Shown here: piece after piece, positions 52,261 through 61,251 of the stretch
Layout: the number at the start of each line of letters is the position of its first letter
How positions within the stretch are numbered: the first letter of the stretch is position 1
Source of the DNA: Chersky-299 sp963749535
GTDB lineage: Bacteria > Actinomycetota > Thermoleophilia > RBG-16-64-13
DNA: 64,000 nt
NCBI GenBank assembly: GCA_963749535.1
Contig: CAVVNF010000014.1
Span: 1 to 64,000 of the forward strand
Direction: 5' to 3'
The notes under the pieces: model-generated
Database searches by the model: none
Seen by the model: the letters and a program-made list of their open reading frames with translations, nothing else
Told to the model about the DNA's origin: nothing
Made by a program: the position numbers and the translations under genes

Positions 52261-52622
52261 GTTGCCACCATCCAGAATTGGCTGCCGGCCGGTGGCAGTC
52301 CTTTTCGCTTTCCGAGCAATTGGCGAATGTGGGCAGCGAGGCGGAACGGGCGCTTAGCTGGGCTTCGAAGGGCAACCCCAAATACAGCACCATGGCCCTT
52401 GAGCGCGGGCTCGAACTGCTGGATCTGACTATTGCGGACCCCAAGCATCGCTGCCGTCTGAAGGAACTGACGCGGTTGCGCGAGGTCCTCTTGGACTATT
52501 TCGTGGGAGAGAACCGATACGGCTCCTCGGAGGAGACTTGGCGAAGTTACTTCGGCGCCTATGGCACGGCCGTGGCTCTCAAGAAGCAGGCGGCAGCTTT
52601 GTCAGCTGACTCGGCTCGCTGA
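52257..52622 (+). CDS. Conserved hypothetical protein, partner of the DUF5674-like gene
   Basis: A 121-residue, mainly helical protein from GTG 52257, overlapping the previous stop (GTGA). It reads HHPELAAGRWQSFSLSEQLA, NVGSEAERALSWASKGNPKY, LERGLELLDLTIADPKHRCR, LKELTRLREVLLDYFVGE. I do not recognise a named domain. The overlap points to joint action with the upstream protein. Confidence 0.65.
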   Translation: MSCHHPELAAGRWQSFSLSEQLANVGSEAERALSWASKGNPKYSTMALERGLELLDLTIADPKHRCRLKELTRLREVLLDYFVGENRYGSSEETWRSYFGAYGTAVALKKQAAALSADSAR

Positions 52623-52756
52623 CCGTGGCGAGCCCCGGCGCGGCGCGCGGCCGCCGCGCCATAAACGCGGACCAGAATTTCGCCTGGTGTTTGAGCGGGT
52701 CGCCCGCGCCCCCTCTGTTACCATGAACGCGTCGTTTCCACGAGGAGGGACCCATC

Positions 52757-53650
52757 ATGCCGCTCAGCTACAAAGTCTTTCTGCACAGCCATTCCGGCTT
52801 CAACAGCACCTCCACCCTGTTCTACGGGGAGAAGGATGCCGTCCTCATCGACGCGTGCCAGCTCCTGAGCGACGCCCATCGGCTGGCCGCCGAGCTGCTG
52901 CTCACGGGTAAGAATCTCACCCATATCTACGTCTCGCATTTCCACCCCGACCATCACTTCGGCCTGGGAGTGTTGCAGTACGCGTACCCCAACGCCCGGA
53001 TCGTCGCCTTGCCCAGCGTGGTCAAGGACATCGTCTTCACCACCAACGACAAGATCTTCATGTGGGGCGGCTTCTTCGGCAAGAACGAGCCCGATAAGGT
53101 GGTCTTCCCCATGCCGCTCGTCGATGCCCGCCTCGAGCTGGAAGGCCACGAGCTGCAGTTCTCCGACAATTGGGAGGGAGACAGCGCGAACAACAGCGTG
53201 GTATGGGTGCCTTCGTTGGGCGTCGCCTGTGCCACCGACGTCGCCTTCATCGACTGCCATCTGTGGACCGCCGAAAGCGACGCCACCCGGCGCGTGAAGT
53301 GGAGGGAATCCATCCGCAAGCTGGGCGATTTCGGCGCCCGAGTCGTCGTCCCCGGCCACTGCAGCCCCGAGACTTTGCACCTGGAAGGCACGGGGTGCAT
53401 CGACTTCTCGCTCAAGTACCTCGATGTGTACGAGGACGTGCTCTCCAAAGCCAAGACCGGTGAAGAACTGGTAGCGGGCATGGAGCGGCACTATCCGGGG
53501 ATGAAGGCCGAAGACTTCGGCGTGCAGTGGCAGGCCCGACTGCTGTTTCCCAGGAGTTGCCCCGATTGGTTCGCCAAGCTGCCGGGCAAGCCTGGAGAGA
53601 TCTTCCTCGACCCGAGCGGAAAATACATCGGCGAGCCTCCAAGGGAGTAA
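52757..53650 (+). CDS. MBL-fold metallo-hydrolase
   Basis: A 297-residue protein: VFLHSHSGFNSTSTLFYGEK, metal motif IYVSHFHPDHHFGLGVL (HxHxDH), VPSLGVACATDVAFIDCHLW (Asp), and VVVPGHCSPETLHLEGTGC (His). This is the general glyoxalase II-like MBL fold; substrate unknown. Strong GAGGAGGG ribosome site before ATG 52757. It stands alone ahead of an MFS remnant. Intact; no signal peptide. Confidence 0.85.
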   Translation: MPLSYKVFLHSHSGFNSTSTLFYGEKDAVLIDACQLLSDAHRLAAELLLTGKNLTHIYVSHFHPDHHFGLGVLQYAYPNARIVALPSVVKDIVFTTNDKIFMWGGFFGKNEPDKVVFPMPLVDARLELEGHELQFSDNWEGDSANNSVVWVPSLGVACATDVAFIDCHLWTAESDATRRVKWRESIRKLGDFGARVVVPGHCSPETLHLEGTGCIDFSLKYLDVYEDVLSKAKTGEELVAGMERHYPGMKAEDFGVQWQARLLFPRSCPDWFAKLPGKPGEIFLDPSGKYIGEPPRE

Positions 53651-53799
53651 GGTGCGGGACTGGCCAGGCGCCCTCGACCTCGAGCCCGACCTCGCCCCGG
53701 GGTGCGCCGCCACGAGAGGGTCGAATTCCGGCTTTGGTGCCATCTGTCGCTGCGAGACCGGGTGGGGTCGCCAGATGCCGGAGCTTCGCGCGGGTGGCG

Positions 53800-54264
53800 C
53801 GGCGTTGGGCTCTCCGCCCGGGCAGCCGAGTGACGCGGGTCTTGCCGGCGGAGATGATCGTGGGCATGTTCTCCGACCGCATCGGCCGGGGGCGTGCGAT
53901 CGCCGTGGCCTGCCTGCTCGATGCTCTCGCCGCCTTCCTGCTCACCTTCTGGCCCAGCCTGCCCGTGTTGGTCATCGCCTCGGCGATCTTCGGCGTGAGC
54001 GCCTTCGGCATACCGGGCTTGGTGGGGGCGGCCTGTGGGGATGAGTTTGGAGCTATGCTTGCCACTGCGTCGCTCGGTTTCGTGACGATCTTCATCGGCG
54101 TGGGCCAGGGCGTAGGCCCGTACGTGGGTGGGAGGATGGAGGACGCCTTTTCCTCTCTGGGACCGTCCTACCTGCTCTCTGCCGGACTGTTCGTCGCGGC
54201 GGCCTTGTCGGCGTTGTTCCTTCGCCGAGGGAGCCCGGCGCAAAGCGTCGCCGAATGCGATTGA
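53800..54264 (+). pseudogene. C-terminal remnant of an MFS transporter
   Basis: From about 53,840 the frame codes for GMFSDRIGRGRAIAVAC, an MFS loop motif, then hydrophobic helices LLDALAAFLLTFWPSLPVLV, IASAIFGVSAFGIPGLVGAA, TASLGFVTIFIGVGQGVGPY and SYLLSAGLFVAAALSALFLR, ending at TGA 54264. That is the last four or five of twelve helices. No start or N-terminal half is seen between 53,651 and 53,800. It is most likely a decaying transporter gene. Confidence 0.7.
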
Positions 54265-54357
54265 CTCCGTCACGCAAGTGGTCTAGGGTACGGGCCACCC
54301 GGAGCAGACCCGGCGGTCGGCTGGGCGCCGGTCTGGGTGGGCCCGGCGGTTCGAGGG

Positions 54358-54389
54358 TTGACTCCCGTTTTTGGTTAGTGTACGCTAAC
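54358..54389 (+). promoter_or_regulatory. Promoter with overlapping palindrome before the acyl carrier protein
   Basis: TTGACT (54358-54363), 17-nt spacer, TACGCT (54381-54386). Over the -10 lies GTTAGTGTACGCTAAC (54374-54389), symmetric at 7 of 8 paired positions, the size and shape of a TetR-type operator. A TetR gene lies at the window's right end. Confidence 0.55.
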
Positions 54390-54414
54390 TAGCAATCGCA
54401 CGAAGGGAGACCTG

Positions 54415-54666
54415 ATGGCTAGTCTCAGAGATAATGTCAGTTCGACGATGTACGCAGCGATCTCGGCCACCATGAACAAGCCGGTGGCGGAGTTGAGCGA
54501 CAGCACCGAGATCATTGCCGATTTGGGCGCGAAGTCGGTCAACTTCGTCAGGATCATCAGCGCTCTCGAGGACGAGTTCGAGCTCGAGATCCCATTCATG
54601 GAGTTTCGTCGCAAGAAGACCATCGGCGAAGCGATCGACTACATTGTCCAGTTGCACGAATCCTAA
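54415..54666 (+). CDS. Orphan acyl carrier protein
   Basis: An 83-residue four-helix protein: SSTMYAAISATMNKPVAELS, then EIIADLGAKSVNFVRIISAL, then EDEFELEIPFMEFRRKKTIG. The phosphopantetheine Ser lies in GAKSVNF, where the usual motif is GxDSL: Lys replaces the Asp. It is not next to fatty acid synthesis genes but is followed by a CocE-type hydrolase and, 1.9 kb later, an AcpS-like transferase that could activate it. This suggests a specialised acyl-transfer role. ATG 54415 follows AAGGGAGA. Confidence 0.82.
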   Translation: MASLRDNVSSTMYAAISATMNKPVAELSDSTEIIADLGAKSVNFVRIISALEDEFELEIPFMEFRRKKTIGEAIDYIVQLHES

Positions 54667-54701
54667 CTCTGGCCGACGAAAGGCACATAAGGGGAACGCT
54701 C

Positions 54702-56429
54702 ATGACTGACGATGGACGGATCAAGATCAGAGAGAAGTTCGGAGACGAGGAGATCGAGGTCATTTACAGACCTTCGCCACCGCCGGTGGATCCGATGAAC
54801 CAGAACCTGGACGGGCTGGGCTTCCACCCGCCACTGAACCAGCGCACCTACATTGAAGACGGCATCCGCGTCGACCAAGATGTCCCGGTGAAACTGCGCG
54901 ACGGCGTCACTATCTATGTCGATATCTACCGCCCCGACGGCCCGGAGGGATTGACCAACCTTCCCACCATCCTCGCGTGGTGCTTCTTCGGCAAACGCCC
55001 GGGTGACAGCCCCAAGACCTGGCAGGCCTTCGGCGTGCCCCCGGACACCGTCTCGCGCATGGCCCGCTTCGAAGGCCCGGACCCAGCCTATTGGTGCCGC
55101 CAGGGCTATGCTGTCGTAAACGCGGACTCTCGCGGCGCGGGCCACTCGGAGGGCAATCTTGTGGTCTGGGGTGAGCAAGACGGGCGGGATGGAGCGGATA
55201 CGATAGACTGGATCGGCAGCCAGGTCTGGTCCAACGGCAAGGTGGGCATGTTCGGCAACTCGGGGCTGGCCATGTGCCAGTGGTGGATCGCGGCGGAGCA
55301 GCCCTCGCATCTGGCCTGCATCGCGCCTTGGGAAGGCACGGCCGACCTCTATCGCGAGTTCTTGACCGAGAACGGCATTCCCTGTCCGGGCTTCGTCAAT
55401 TTCGTCATGGGCAACCAGAGCGGGCCCGCCTACATCGAGGACTTCGTCGAGATGCTGGCGAAGCACCCGGAGTGGAACGCCTATTGGGAGTCTAAGATCC
55501 CCCGTTTTGAGAAGATCCGCATCCCGGCTTACGTGACAGGGAGCTGGAGCCATCTGCATCTGCGCGGCGCCGTGACCGGCTTCCGCAAGATCCGTTCCCC
55601 GAAGAAATGGCTGCGCATCCACCGCGACTTCGAATGGCCGGACACCTACGCCTGGTGGAACCAGGAAGACCTCAAGCGTTTCTTCGACCGCTATCTGAAA
55701 GGGGTGCGCAACGGGTGGGAGCTCACTCCGCGGGTGCGCCTGGAGATCATGGACGCCTATGAGTACGACCTCCAGGTGAATCGCCCCGAGAAGGAGTTTC
55801 CTCTGGCCCGCACCGTATATGAGAAGCTCTACCTGGACGCCAGCCGGGGGGCTCTAACAGCCGAGCCGGTCGCCACCGTCGCCAAAGCCGCCTACGATGC
55901 AAACGAAGGACTCACTACCTTCGACATCACGTTCCAGGAGGACATCGAGCTCACCGGCTTCATGAAGGCCCATCTGTGGGTGGAGGCCGAGGGCCACGAC
56001 GAGATGGACCTGTTCCTTACCGTGATGAAGCTTGATGAGAACGGAGAATGGCTGCCCACCATCGTGTTGGGCGAACCTCACCCCGGTGCCTGGGGCAGGC
56101 TGCGTGTATCCCACCGGCAACTCGACCCCGACCAGTCCACCGACTACCAACCGGTGCAGTCGCACCGCGTATCCGAGAAGTTGAGGCCCGGCGAGGTCGT
56201 CCTCGTTGAAGTTCCCTTCTATCCCCTGGGCAGGATCTGGCACAAGGGCCAGCAGCTACGCCTCCAGATCGCCGGCCACTACATCCGCGAGGGCTGGTTC
56301 GAGCCGTTCTCCTGGGACACGGACAACAAGGGCAATCACGTGGTCCACACCGGCGGCCAGTACGACTCGTATCTGCAGATCCCGACCGTTCCGCCCAAGT
56401 ATCGGGCCGGGGACTACATCTACCGGTAG
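54702..56429 (+). CDS. CocE/NonD-family (X-Pro dipeptidyl-peptidase S15-like) hydrolase
   Basis: A 575-residue serine hydrolase. N-terminal beta region YIEDGIRVDQDVPVKLRDGV, then TIYVDIYRPDGP; alpha/beta-hydrolase nucleophile block GKVGMFGNSGLAMCQWWIAA (GNSGL); NADSRGAGHSEGNLVVW; and a C-terminal jelly-roll with FKAH-like FMKAHLWVEAEGHDEMDLFL and GQQLRLQIAGHYIREGWFEP. Relatives cleave esters or acyl bonds, for example cocaine or glutaryl-cephalosporin side chains. No signal peptide. It directly follows the acyl carrier protein, so the acyl group on that carrier is a possible substrate. Followed by a 12-bp hairpin. Confidence 0.88.
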   Translation: MTDDGRIKIREKFGDEEIEVIYRPSPPPVDPMNQNLDGLGFHPPLNQRTYIEDGIRVDQDVPVKLRDGVTIYVDIYRPDGPEGLTNLPTILAWCFFGKRPGDSPKTWQAFGVPPDTVSRMARFEGPDPAYWCRQGYAVVNADSRGAGHSEGNLVVWGEQDGRDGADTIDWIGSQVWSNGKVGMFGNSGLAMCQWWIAAEQPSHLACIAPWEGTADLYREFLTENGIPCPGFVNFVMGNQSGPAYIEDFVEMLAKHPEWNAYWESKIPRFEKIRIPAYVTGSWSHLHLRGAVTGFRKIRSPKKWLRIHRDFEWPDTYAWWNQEDLKRFFDRYLKGVRNGWELTPRVRLEIMDAYEYDLQVNRPEKEFPLARTVYEKLYLDASRGALTAEPVATVAKAAYDANEGLTTFDITFQEDIELTGFMKAHLWVEAEGHDEMDLFLTVMKLDENGEWLPTIVLGEPHPGAWGRLRVSHRQLDPDQSTDYQPVQSHRVSEKLRPGEVVLVEVPFYPLGRIWHKGQQLRLQIAGHYIREGWFEPFSWDTDNKGNHVVHTGGQYDSYLQIPTVPPKYRAGDYIYR

Positions 56430-56451
56430 GCGCGGGAAGCTTCGAATATGC

Positions 56452-56484
56452 CGGGCCAAGCCGCCTGGGAGACGGCTTGGCCCG
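56452..56484 (+). terminator. Hairpin after the CocE-type hydrolase
   Basis: CGGGCCAAGCCG (56452-56463) pairs perfectly with CGGCTTGGCCCG (56473-56484) over a 9-nt loop. A 12-bp GC stem followed by AAAAG, placed 23 nt after the stop. Confidence 0.75.
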
Positions 56485-56550
56485 AAAAGCGCGTGAGGGC
56501 TGCCAGACTTTGGCCGGCCGGTCCTAGTGTCATGGGGGGAGGAGTCGCGA

Positions 56551-56946
56551 ATGGCCATGCTCCTAGGGGTAGGAGCCGATATTATACGGGTGGAACGGAT
56601 CCGCTCCTGCCTCGACTCAGAGCCCTTCATGAAAGCGACCTTCACCGAAACTGAGATACACCTGGCGAGATCACGGCCTGACCCGGGCGCCTACTACGCC
56701 AAGCTGTTCGCCGGCAAGGAGGCGGTCTTCAAGTGCTTCGGGATGCCGGCGGACTCTCTCGAGTCCTGGCTGGACATCGAGATCGTCGACGGTGAGCACG
56801 GCCAGCCGGAGGTGGGCATCCGCGGCTCCCTGGCCACAGTGGCGGAATCCCGCCGCGTGAAGCGGGTGCTTCTGTCACTCTCGTACGATACTGAATACGC
56901 AATGGCGGTCGCCGCCTTGACCGAGGGGGTCGATGATGACGGGTGA
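56551..56946 (+). CDS. AcpS-like 4'-phosphopantetheinyl transferase
   Basis: A 131-residue protein: LLGVGADIIRVERIRSCLDS (Mg-binding Asp), and YYAKLFAGKEAVFKCFGMPA (the KEAxxK motif), both hallmarks of AcpS. It moves phosphopantetheine from CoA to a carrier-protein Ser. ATG 56551 has GGGGGGAGGAG at 7 nt. The nearby orphan acyl carrier protein is a natural client. Overlaps pta, so it shares a transcript with pta-ackA. Intact. Confidence 0.85.
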   Translation: MAMLLGVGADIIRVERIRSCLDSEPFMKATFTETEIHLARSRPDPGAYYAKLFAGKEAVFKCFGMPADSLESWLDIEIVDGEHGQPEVGIRGSLATVAESRRVKRVLLSLSYDTEYAMAVAALTEGVDDDG

Positions 56947-57970
56947 TTTCATGGCTATGCTCGAGAAAAGGGCCCGTGCCAACGTCCAAAAGGTCGTCTT
57001 GCCGGAGTCCGAGGAAGAGAACATCCTGAAGGCTGCTCGCCTGGCCGTGGATGATGGGCTGGCGCTGCCCATCCTTCTGGGCGACCCGGAGCAGCTCGCG
57101 GCTCGAGCGGCGGAGTTCGGTCTCACCCTCGACGGGATGGAGATCATCAATCTGGGGGACCCCGTTGCGCTGGCCGAGCTTGCCGAGCAGTGCACGGCTT
57201 TGCATCCTGAGATCTCCGCAAAGGGGGCGGAGCGGAAGATGCGCACCCCGCTGAACGCAGCGGCGATGCTGGTCGCCGCCGGCCGGGCCGATGCGTTGGT
57301 CGTGGGGTTGCAGCACGCCACTCAGGACGTGATCCTCGCGAGCATGACCTTCATCGGCATGGAAGAGGGCATCTCGGTGCCGTCGAGCCTGTTCCTCATG
57401 CGGGTCCCCGGCTACGAGGGCCCAGAGGGCGAGCTCATCGTCTTCGCCGATTGCGCGGTGGCGGTGGCTCCGGATGCGGCCGAGCTTGCCGACATCGCCA
57501 TAGCCACGGCCCATACTGTGCGGGCCTTGCTGGGCTGGGAGCCCCGGGTAGCGATGCTTTCCTTCTCTACCAAAGGCAGCGGAGACCACGAGTCGGTGGA
57601 TCGAGTGCTCGAAGCCCTCAAGATGGTCCGGGAGCGCGAACCCGACCTGGTCATCGACGGGGAGCTACAGGTGGACGCGGCCATCGTCCCGGCGGTGGCG
57701 GCGCGCAAGGTCCCTGAGGGCAGTGCTGTGGCCGGCCGCGCGAACGTCCTCATCTTTCCCGACCTCAACTCCGGCAACATCGCCTACAAATGCGTGCAGC
57801 GGTTCGCCAAGGCCGATGCCTTCGGTCCGCTCCTGCAGGGGTTCGCCAAGACGGCGAGCGATCTCTCCCGAGGCTCGTCGGTGGCCGACATCCTGGGCGC
57901 GGTTACCATGGCCGCCGCTCGCGCTCAAGGCCTGAAAGCTGAGGCTGGTGGGAGAGAAAAAGGGAAGTGA
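56933..57970 (+). CDS. pta: Phosphate acetyltransferase
   Basis: A 345-residue single-domain PTA: KRARANVQKVVLPESEEENI, AAMLVAAGRADALVVGLQHA, VAMLSFSTKGSGDHESVDRV, ANVLIFPDLNSGNIAYKCVQ and GPLLQGFAKTASDLSRGSSV. It converts acetyl-CoA and phosphate to acetyl phosphate. Several ATGs lie at 56933, 56936, 56951 and 56957; the first is given. The stop overlaps ackA's GTG. Together they make ATP from acetyl-CoA. A butyryl-type substrate cannot be excluded by eye. Intact. Confidence 0.92.
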   Translation: MMTGDFMAMLEKRARANVQKVVLPESEEENILKAARLAVDDGLALPILLGDPEQLAARAAEFGLTLDGMEIINLGDPVALAELAEQCTALHPEISAKGAERKMRTPLNAAAMLVAAGRADALVVGLQHATQDVILASMTFIGMEEGISVPSSLFLMRVPGYEGPEGELIVFADCAVAVAPDAAELADIAIATAHTVRALLGWEPRVAMLSFSTKGSGDHESVDRVLEALKMVREREPDLVIDGELQVDAAIVPAVAARKVPEGSAVAGRANVLIFPDLNSGNIAYKCVQRFAKADAFGPLLQGFAKTASDLSRGSSVADILGAVTMAAARAQGLKAEAGGREKGK

Positions 57971-59189
57971 AAGTCCTTGTTCTGAACTGCGGCAGCTCCT
58001 CCATCAAGTATCAGCTCAATGACGCCGCCGCGCGCGTGGTGCTGGCGCGGGGCATCGTCAGCCGCATCGGCGAGAAGAGCGGGCGGATGGACTTCGAAGC
58101 CAGGGGGGCGTCGTCCAGCCGAGAGGTGGTCGTGCCGGACCATGGGCGCGGACTCGAGCTCATCCTGGAGGCGCTGGTGGGCCCGGGGACCGGAGTACTG
58201 ACGGACGTTTCGGAGGTCTCTGCGGTGGGTCACCGCGTCGTGCATGGCGGTAGCTTCTTCAGCAGCCCGGCTCTCATCACTTCAGACGTCATCGACAAGA
58301 TCCAAGAGTGTGTGCCATTGGCCCCCTTGCACAATCCGCCCATCCTGGTGGGGATCCGCGAGGCCATGCGGATACTGCCCGAACACCCCCCAGGTCGCGG
58401 TCTTCGACACGGCCTTCCACGCCAACATGCCGCCCCGGGCCTACACGTACGCCCTGCCAGTTGCGTACCGGGGCGAATACGGCGTGCGTCGCTACGGCTT
58501 TCACGGCAGCTCCTTCGAATACGTGAGCCGTCGGGCGGAGGTCTTGCTCGGCCGGCCTCTGCTCCGAGATGAAGATGATCATCGCCCATCTCGGCAACGG
58601 CGCCAGCATCACTGCCGTCGACGGCGGGCACTCCGTCGACACCAGCATGGGCATGACCCCGCTCGAAGGACTGGTAATGGGCACGCGCTCGGGCGATGTC
58701 GACCCTGGCATCGTGCTTTACATGATGCAGCAACTCGGCTTCTCGGCGAGCGACGTGGACCGGGTCCTCAACCGGGAGAGCGGCCTCCGTGGCCTTTCCG
58801 GGGTGAGCAACGACATGCGCGACGTGCTGCGCGGCGCCGCGGCCGGCGATGAGCACTGCCGGCTTGCTCTGGACGTCTACGGTTACCGTCTGAAGAAATA
58901 CATCGGGGCCTTCGCCGCCGCCATGGGAGGGCTCGACGCTCTGATCTTCACGGCCGGCGTCGGAGAGAACGGGGCGCAGATCCGGGCCGCGGCCTGCGAG
59001 GCTTTGTCGTTTCTGGGCATCGAGATCGACATCGCCGCCAATACCGCGGTGATCGGGGTGGAGGGCGATATAGGCGCCCCTGGCTCGAAAGTGCGTGTGC
59101 TGGTCGTGCCCACGGACGAAGAGCAATTGATCGCCGAGGAGACGATGGCAGTCGTGGTCGCGCAGGTCCCGGAGACTTCCGGCGGATGA
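57967..59189 (+). CDS. ackA: Acetate kinase (two frameshifts)
   Basis: From GTG 57967: KVLVLNCGSSSIKYQLNDAA (phosphate loop), VGHRVVHGGSFFSSPALITS, VFDTAFHANMPPRAYTYALP, RRYGFHGSSFEYVSRRA, MIIAHLGNGASITAVDGGHS, LEGLVMGTRSGDVDPGIVLY, LIFTAGVGENGAQIRAAACE. It transfers phosphate between acetyl phosphate and ADP. Two +1 C insertions (near 58,388 in a C run, and near 58,565) split it, but all motifs are present. Last step of ATP formation with pta. Confidence 0.93.
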
Positions 59190-59229
59190 CGGCCAGGGAC
59201 AGGGGTTCGATAGCGGATCCAGGGGGTCG

Positions 59230-59731
59230 GTGGTGAATCGAAAAGTGATCGGCGCGCAGAATGTGAGCCGCATGTGCATCGTCTGCGGCGTCGAGAACGC
59301 GGCTGGTCTCAAGGGCCGTTTCTACGAGCTCGAAGGCGACGAGCTGCTCGGCATCTTCACTCCCCAGGTGGAACACCAGGGCTATCCCGGCCGGTTGCAT
59401 GGCGGCGTAGCCTCGATGGTGCTGGACGAGACAATGGGAAGAGCCGTTAACCTCGAGGACCGGGACGCCTGGGGAGTCACGTTACAGCTCTCGGTGAAGT
59501 ACCGGAAACCTGTACCGCTGGACCAGGACATCCGCGTCATTGCCCGCATCACTAAAGATTCGGGTCGGATGTTCGAAGGGAACCGGGGAGATCGTCCTCG
59601 AAGACGGCACCGTTGCCGTTGAAGCTCACGGCAAGTACCTCCGACTGCCCATCGACCGCATCGTCGAAGGCGGCTTCAGCTCCGACTGGTTCGCGGACGC
59701 GCGGGAAGCGCCCGACGAGGTGGAGCTGTAA
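59230..59731 (+). CDS. PaaI-type hotdog thioesterase (one frameshift)
   Basis: About 166 residues: MCIVCGVENAAGLKGRFYEL, GYPGRLHGGVASMVLDETMG (the hotdog HGG active-site helix), VTLQLSVKYRKPVPLDQDIR, then after a +1 A near 59,583 TGEIVLEDGTVAVEAHGKYL. It probably hydrolyses a CoA thioester. The N-terminal Cys pair (CIVCG) is typical of a subgroup of these small thioesterases. TAA overlaps the tag ATG. Lies behind pta-ackA. Confidence 0.85.
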
Positions 59732-60309
59732 TGACCCGCTGCGCGTGGGCGGGGGACGAACCCTTGTATGTCGATTACCACGACACCGAGTGGGGCGTGC
59801 CGGTCCACGACGACCGCCTGCTCTTCGAGTTCCTTGTGCTGGAAGGAGCGCAGGCCGGCTTGAGTTGGCTGACGATCCTGCGCAAACGCGAGGGTTACAG
59901 GAAGGCCTTCGCTGGGTTCGAGCCGGAGCGGGTCGCCGCGTTCGGTGCGCACGATGTCGAACGTCTGCTCGCGGATCCGGGCATCATCCGTAACCGGCTC
60001 AAGGTGGAGTCGGCGGTATCCAACGCTCGCGCCCTGCTCTTAGTGCAAGAGGAGTTCGGCAGCTTCGATGCATACAGCTGGCAGTTCGTGGGAGGCCGGA
60101 CCATCCACAACGAATGGCGGACGATGGAGCAGATCCCCGCGAAGACGCCTGAGGCCGAGGCCATGAGCCGGGATCTCAAGCGGCGGGGCTTCCGCTTCGT
60201 GGGGCCCACGATCTGCTACGCGCACATGCAGGCGACAGGCATGGTGAACGACCATACCGTCGATTGCTTCCGGTGGGCGGAACTGAAAGGAGAAGCCGGT
60301 AGCCGGTAG
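59731..60309 (+). CDS. tag: DNA-3-methyladenine glycosylase I
   Basis: A 192-residue protein: MTRCAWAGDEPLYVDYHDTE, WGVPVHDDRLLFEFLVLEGA, QAGLSWLTILRKREGYRKAF, and FRFVGPTICYAHMQATGMVN followed by DH. The zinc ligands of Tag (Cys and His near the N-terminus and His/Cys near the C-terminus) are in place. It removes 3-methyladenine from DNA in base-excision repair. The ATG overlaps the preceding TAA. The 135 bp after it hold short GCCGGTAG and GGCGGGCGACC-type repeats only. Confidence 0.94.
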   Translation: MTRCAWAGDEPLYVDYHDTEWGVPVHDDRLLFEFLVLEGAQAGLSWLTILRKREGYRKAFAGFEPERVAAFGAHDVERLLADPGIIRNRLKVESAVSNARALLLVQEEFGSFDAYSWQFVGGRTIHNEWRTMEQIPAKTPEAEAMSRDLKRRGFRFVGPTICYAHMQATGMVNDHTVDCFRWAELKGEAGSR

Positions 60310-60443
60310 CCGAGCCGCCCGGAGGCGGGCGACCCGAAGTCGGTGGTTCGAGGCCGCCGACCAAGAGGCAGGCGACCGGCAGCCGACCGACCGGGCTGGG
60401 GCGCGTCGGAGCCGAACGATGACGACAGCGGAAAGGGGCGTCG

Positions 60444-61028
60444 ATGACCAAGACGGCTGAAGAGCTCTACCAGGAACGTATGCGCCGACTCCAGACGGCC
60501 GTGCACCTGGGCACGCCGGACCGGGTTCCGCTCTCCCTTGTCATGGACGCGTTCGCTGCTCGCGTCACGGGCGTGAAGCTGTCCGATTTCGTGAACGACA
60601 TGGATGTAGCCGGCTAGGCCATGCTGGACGCGATGGAGCTGCTGGGCGACGTCGACTCCATCCAATTTGCCACTTATCAGCCGGCCGTTTTGGGAGTGCA
60701 AGCCGCCCTGGGCGCGATCATGGTCGAGAAGCGAGAGCAAGCGCGTCAACTTGTGCGCGCTGTCGGACCCACGGGCTACTGGGTGGGAGGCTGGCGTACG
60801 GCGCCGGAATTCCTTGCTCCTAAATTCTGGGACCGCTTCGTCTGGCCGTATCTAAAGGAACTCGTGGAGATCGTTGCCGAAGAAGGGGGCACGCCGGATG
60901 AGGTCCATGCCTACTTCAAGCGGCTTATCAACGAGGTCGGCGCCGGCGCCCTCCTCGCCCAGGGCTGCGCCATCCCGCCCGACGCCAAGCTCGAGAATGT
61001 CCGCTCCATGGTCGACGCGGTGCAGTGA
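60444..61028 (+). pseudogene. UroD/MtbA-family gene with in-frame TAG and internal deletions
   Basis: From ATG 60444: EELYQERMRRLQTAVHLGTP, then DRVPLSLVMDAFAARVTGVK, LSDFVNDMDVAG, then TAG at 60615-60617. The same frame goes on AMLDAMELLGDVDSIQFATY, VGGWRTAPEFLAPKFWDRFV, WPYLKELVEIVAEEGG, TPDEVHAYFKRLINEVGAGA and ends at 61028. Family members are 350-400 residues; this is 194. Segments between QFATYQ and the RQLVRAV region, and between VAEEGG and TPDEVH, appear deleted in frame. The catalytic centre and barrel are therefore incomplete. Likely a dying corrinoid- or uroporphyrinogen-type gene. Confidence 0.8.
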
Positions 61029-61251
61029 TCGTGCCGGAAGTGCCGCTGAGCAGATGCCCACCAAGGAGACAACGCCAATGAACCGCGCATTTGATAACGT
61101 CGCCCCTTACGGTTCGTTTCAAAATGAAGCTTTGGCAGCCGACTCAGCGCCACCAGCTACGCGGCCGACCGGTCATCGACGGCAGCCGACCGACCATCGC
61201 CGAACGTGCCGCTTCCGGGCGCGTCGTTCGTATGGCTCCGTCAGATGACCA

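Noticed and set aside
54340..54362. GGTTCGAGGG resembling a tRNA T-arm before the acyl carrier gene
   Set aside because: The upstream sequence does not fold into the other tRNA arms; the overlap with a promoter -35 is a better reading.
60330..60360. GGTTCGAGGC stretch resembling a tRNA T-arm
   Set aside because: No acceptor stem, anticodon arm or CCA end could be paired around it; it lies in a GC repeat spacer.
60615..60617. Pyrrolysine at the TAG of the UroD-family gene
   Set aside because: The family is not known to use it, the gene also has large deletions, and TAG serves as an ordinary stop elsewhere (hdrA, flxA, UbiD 2).
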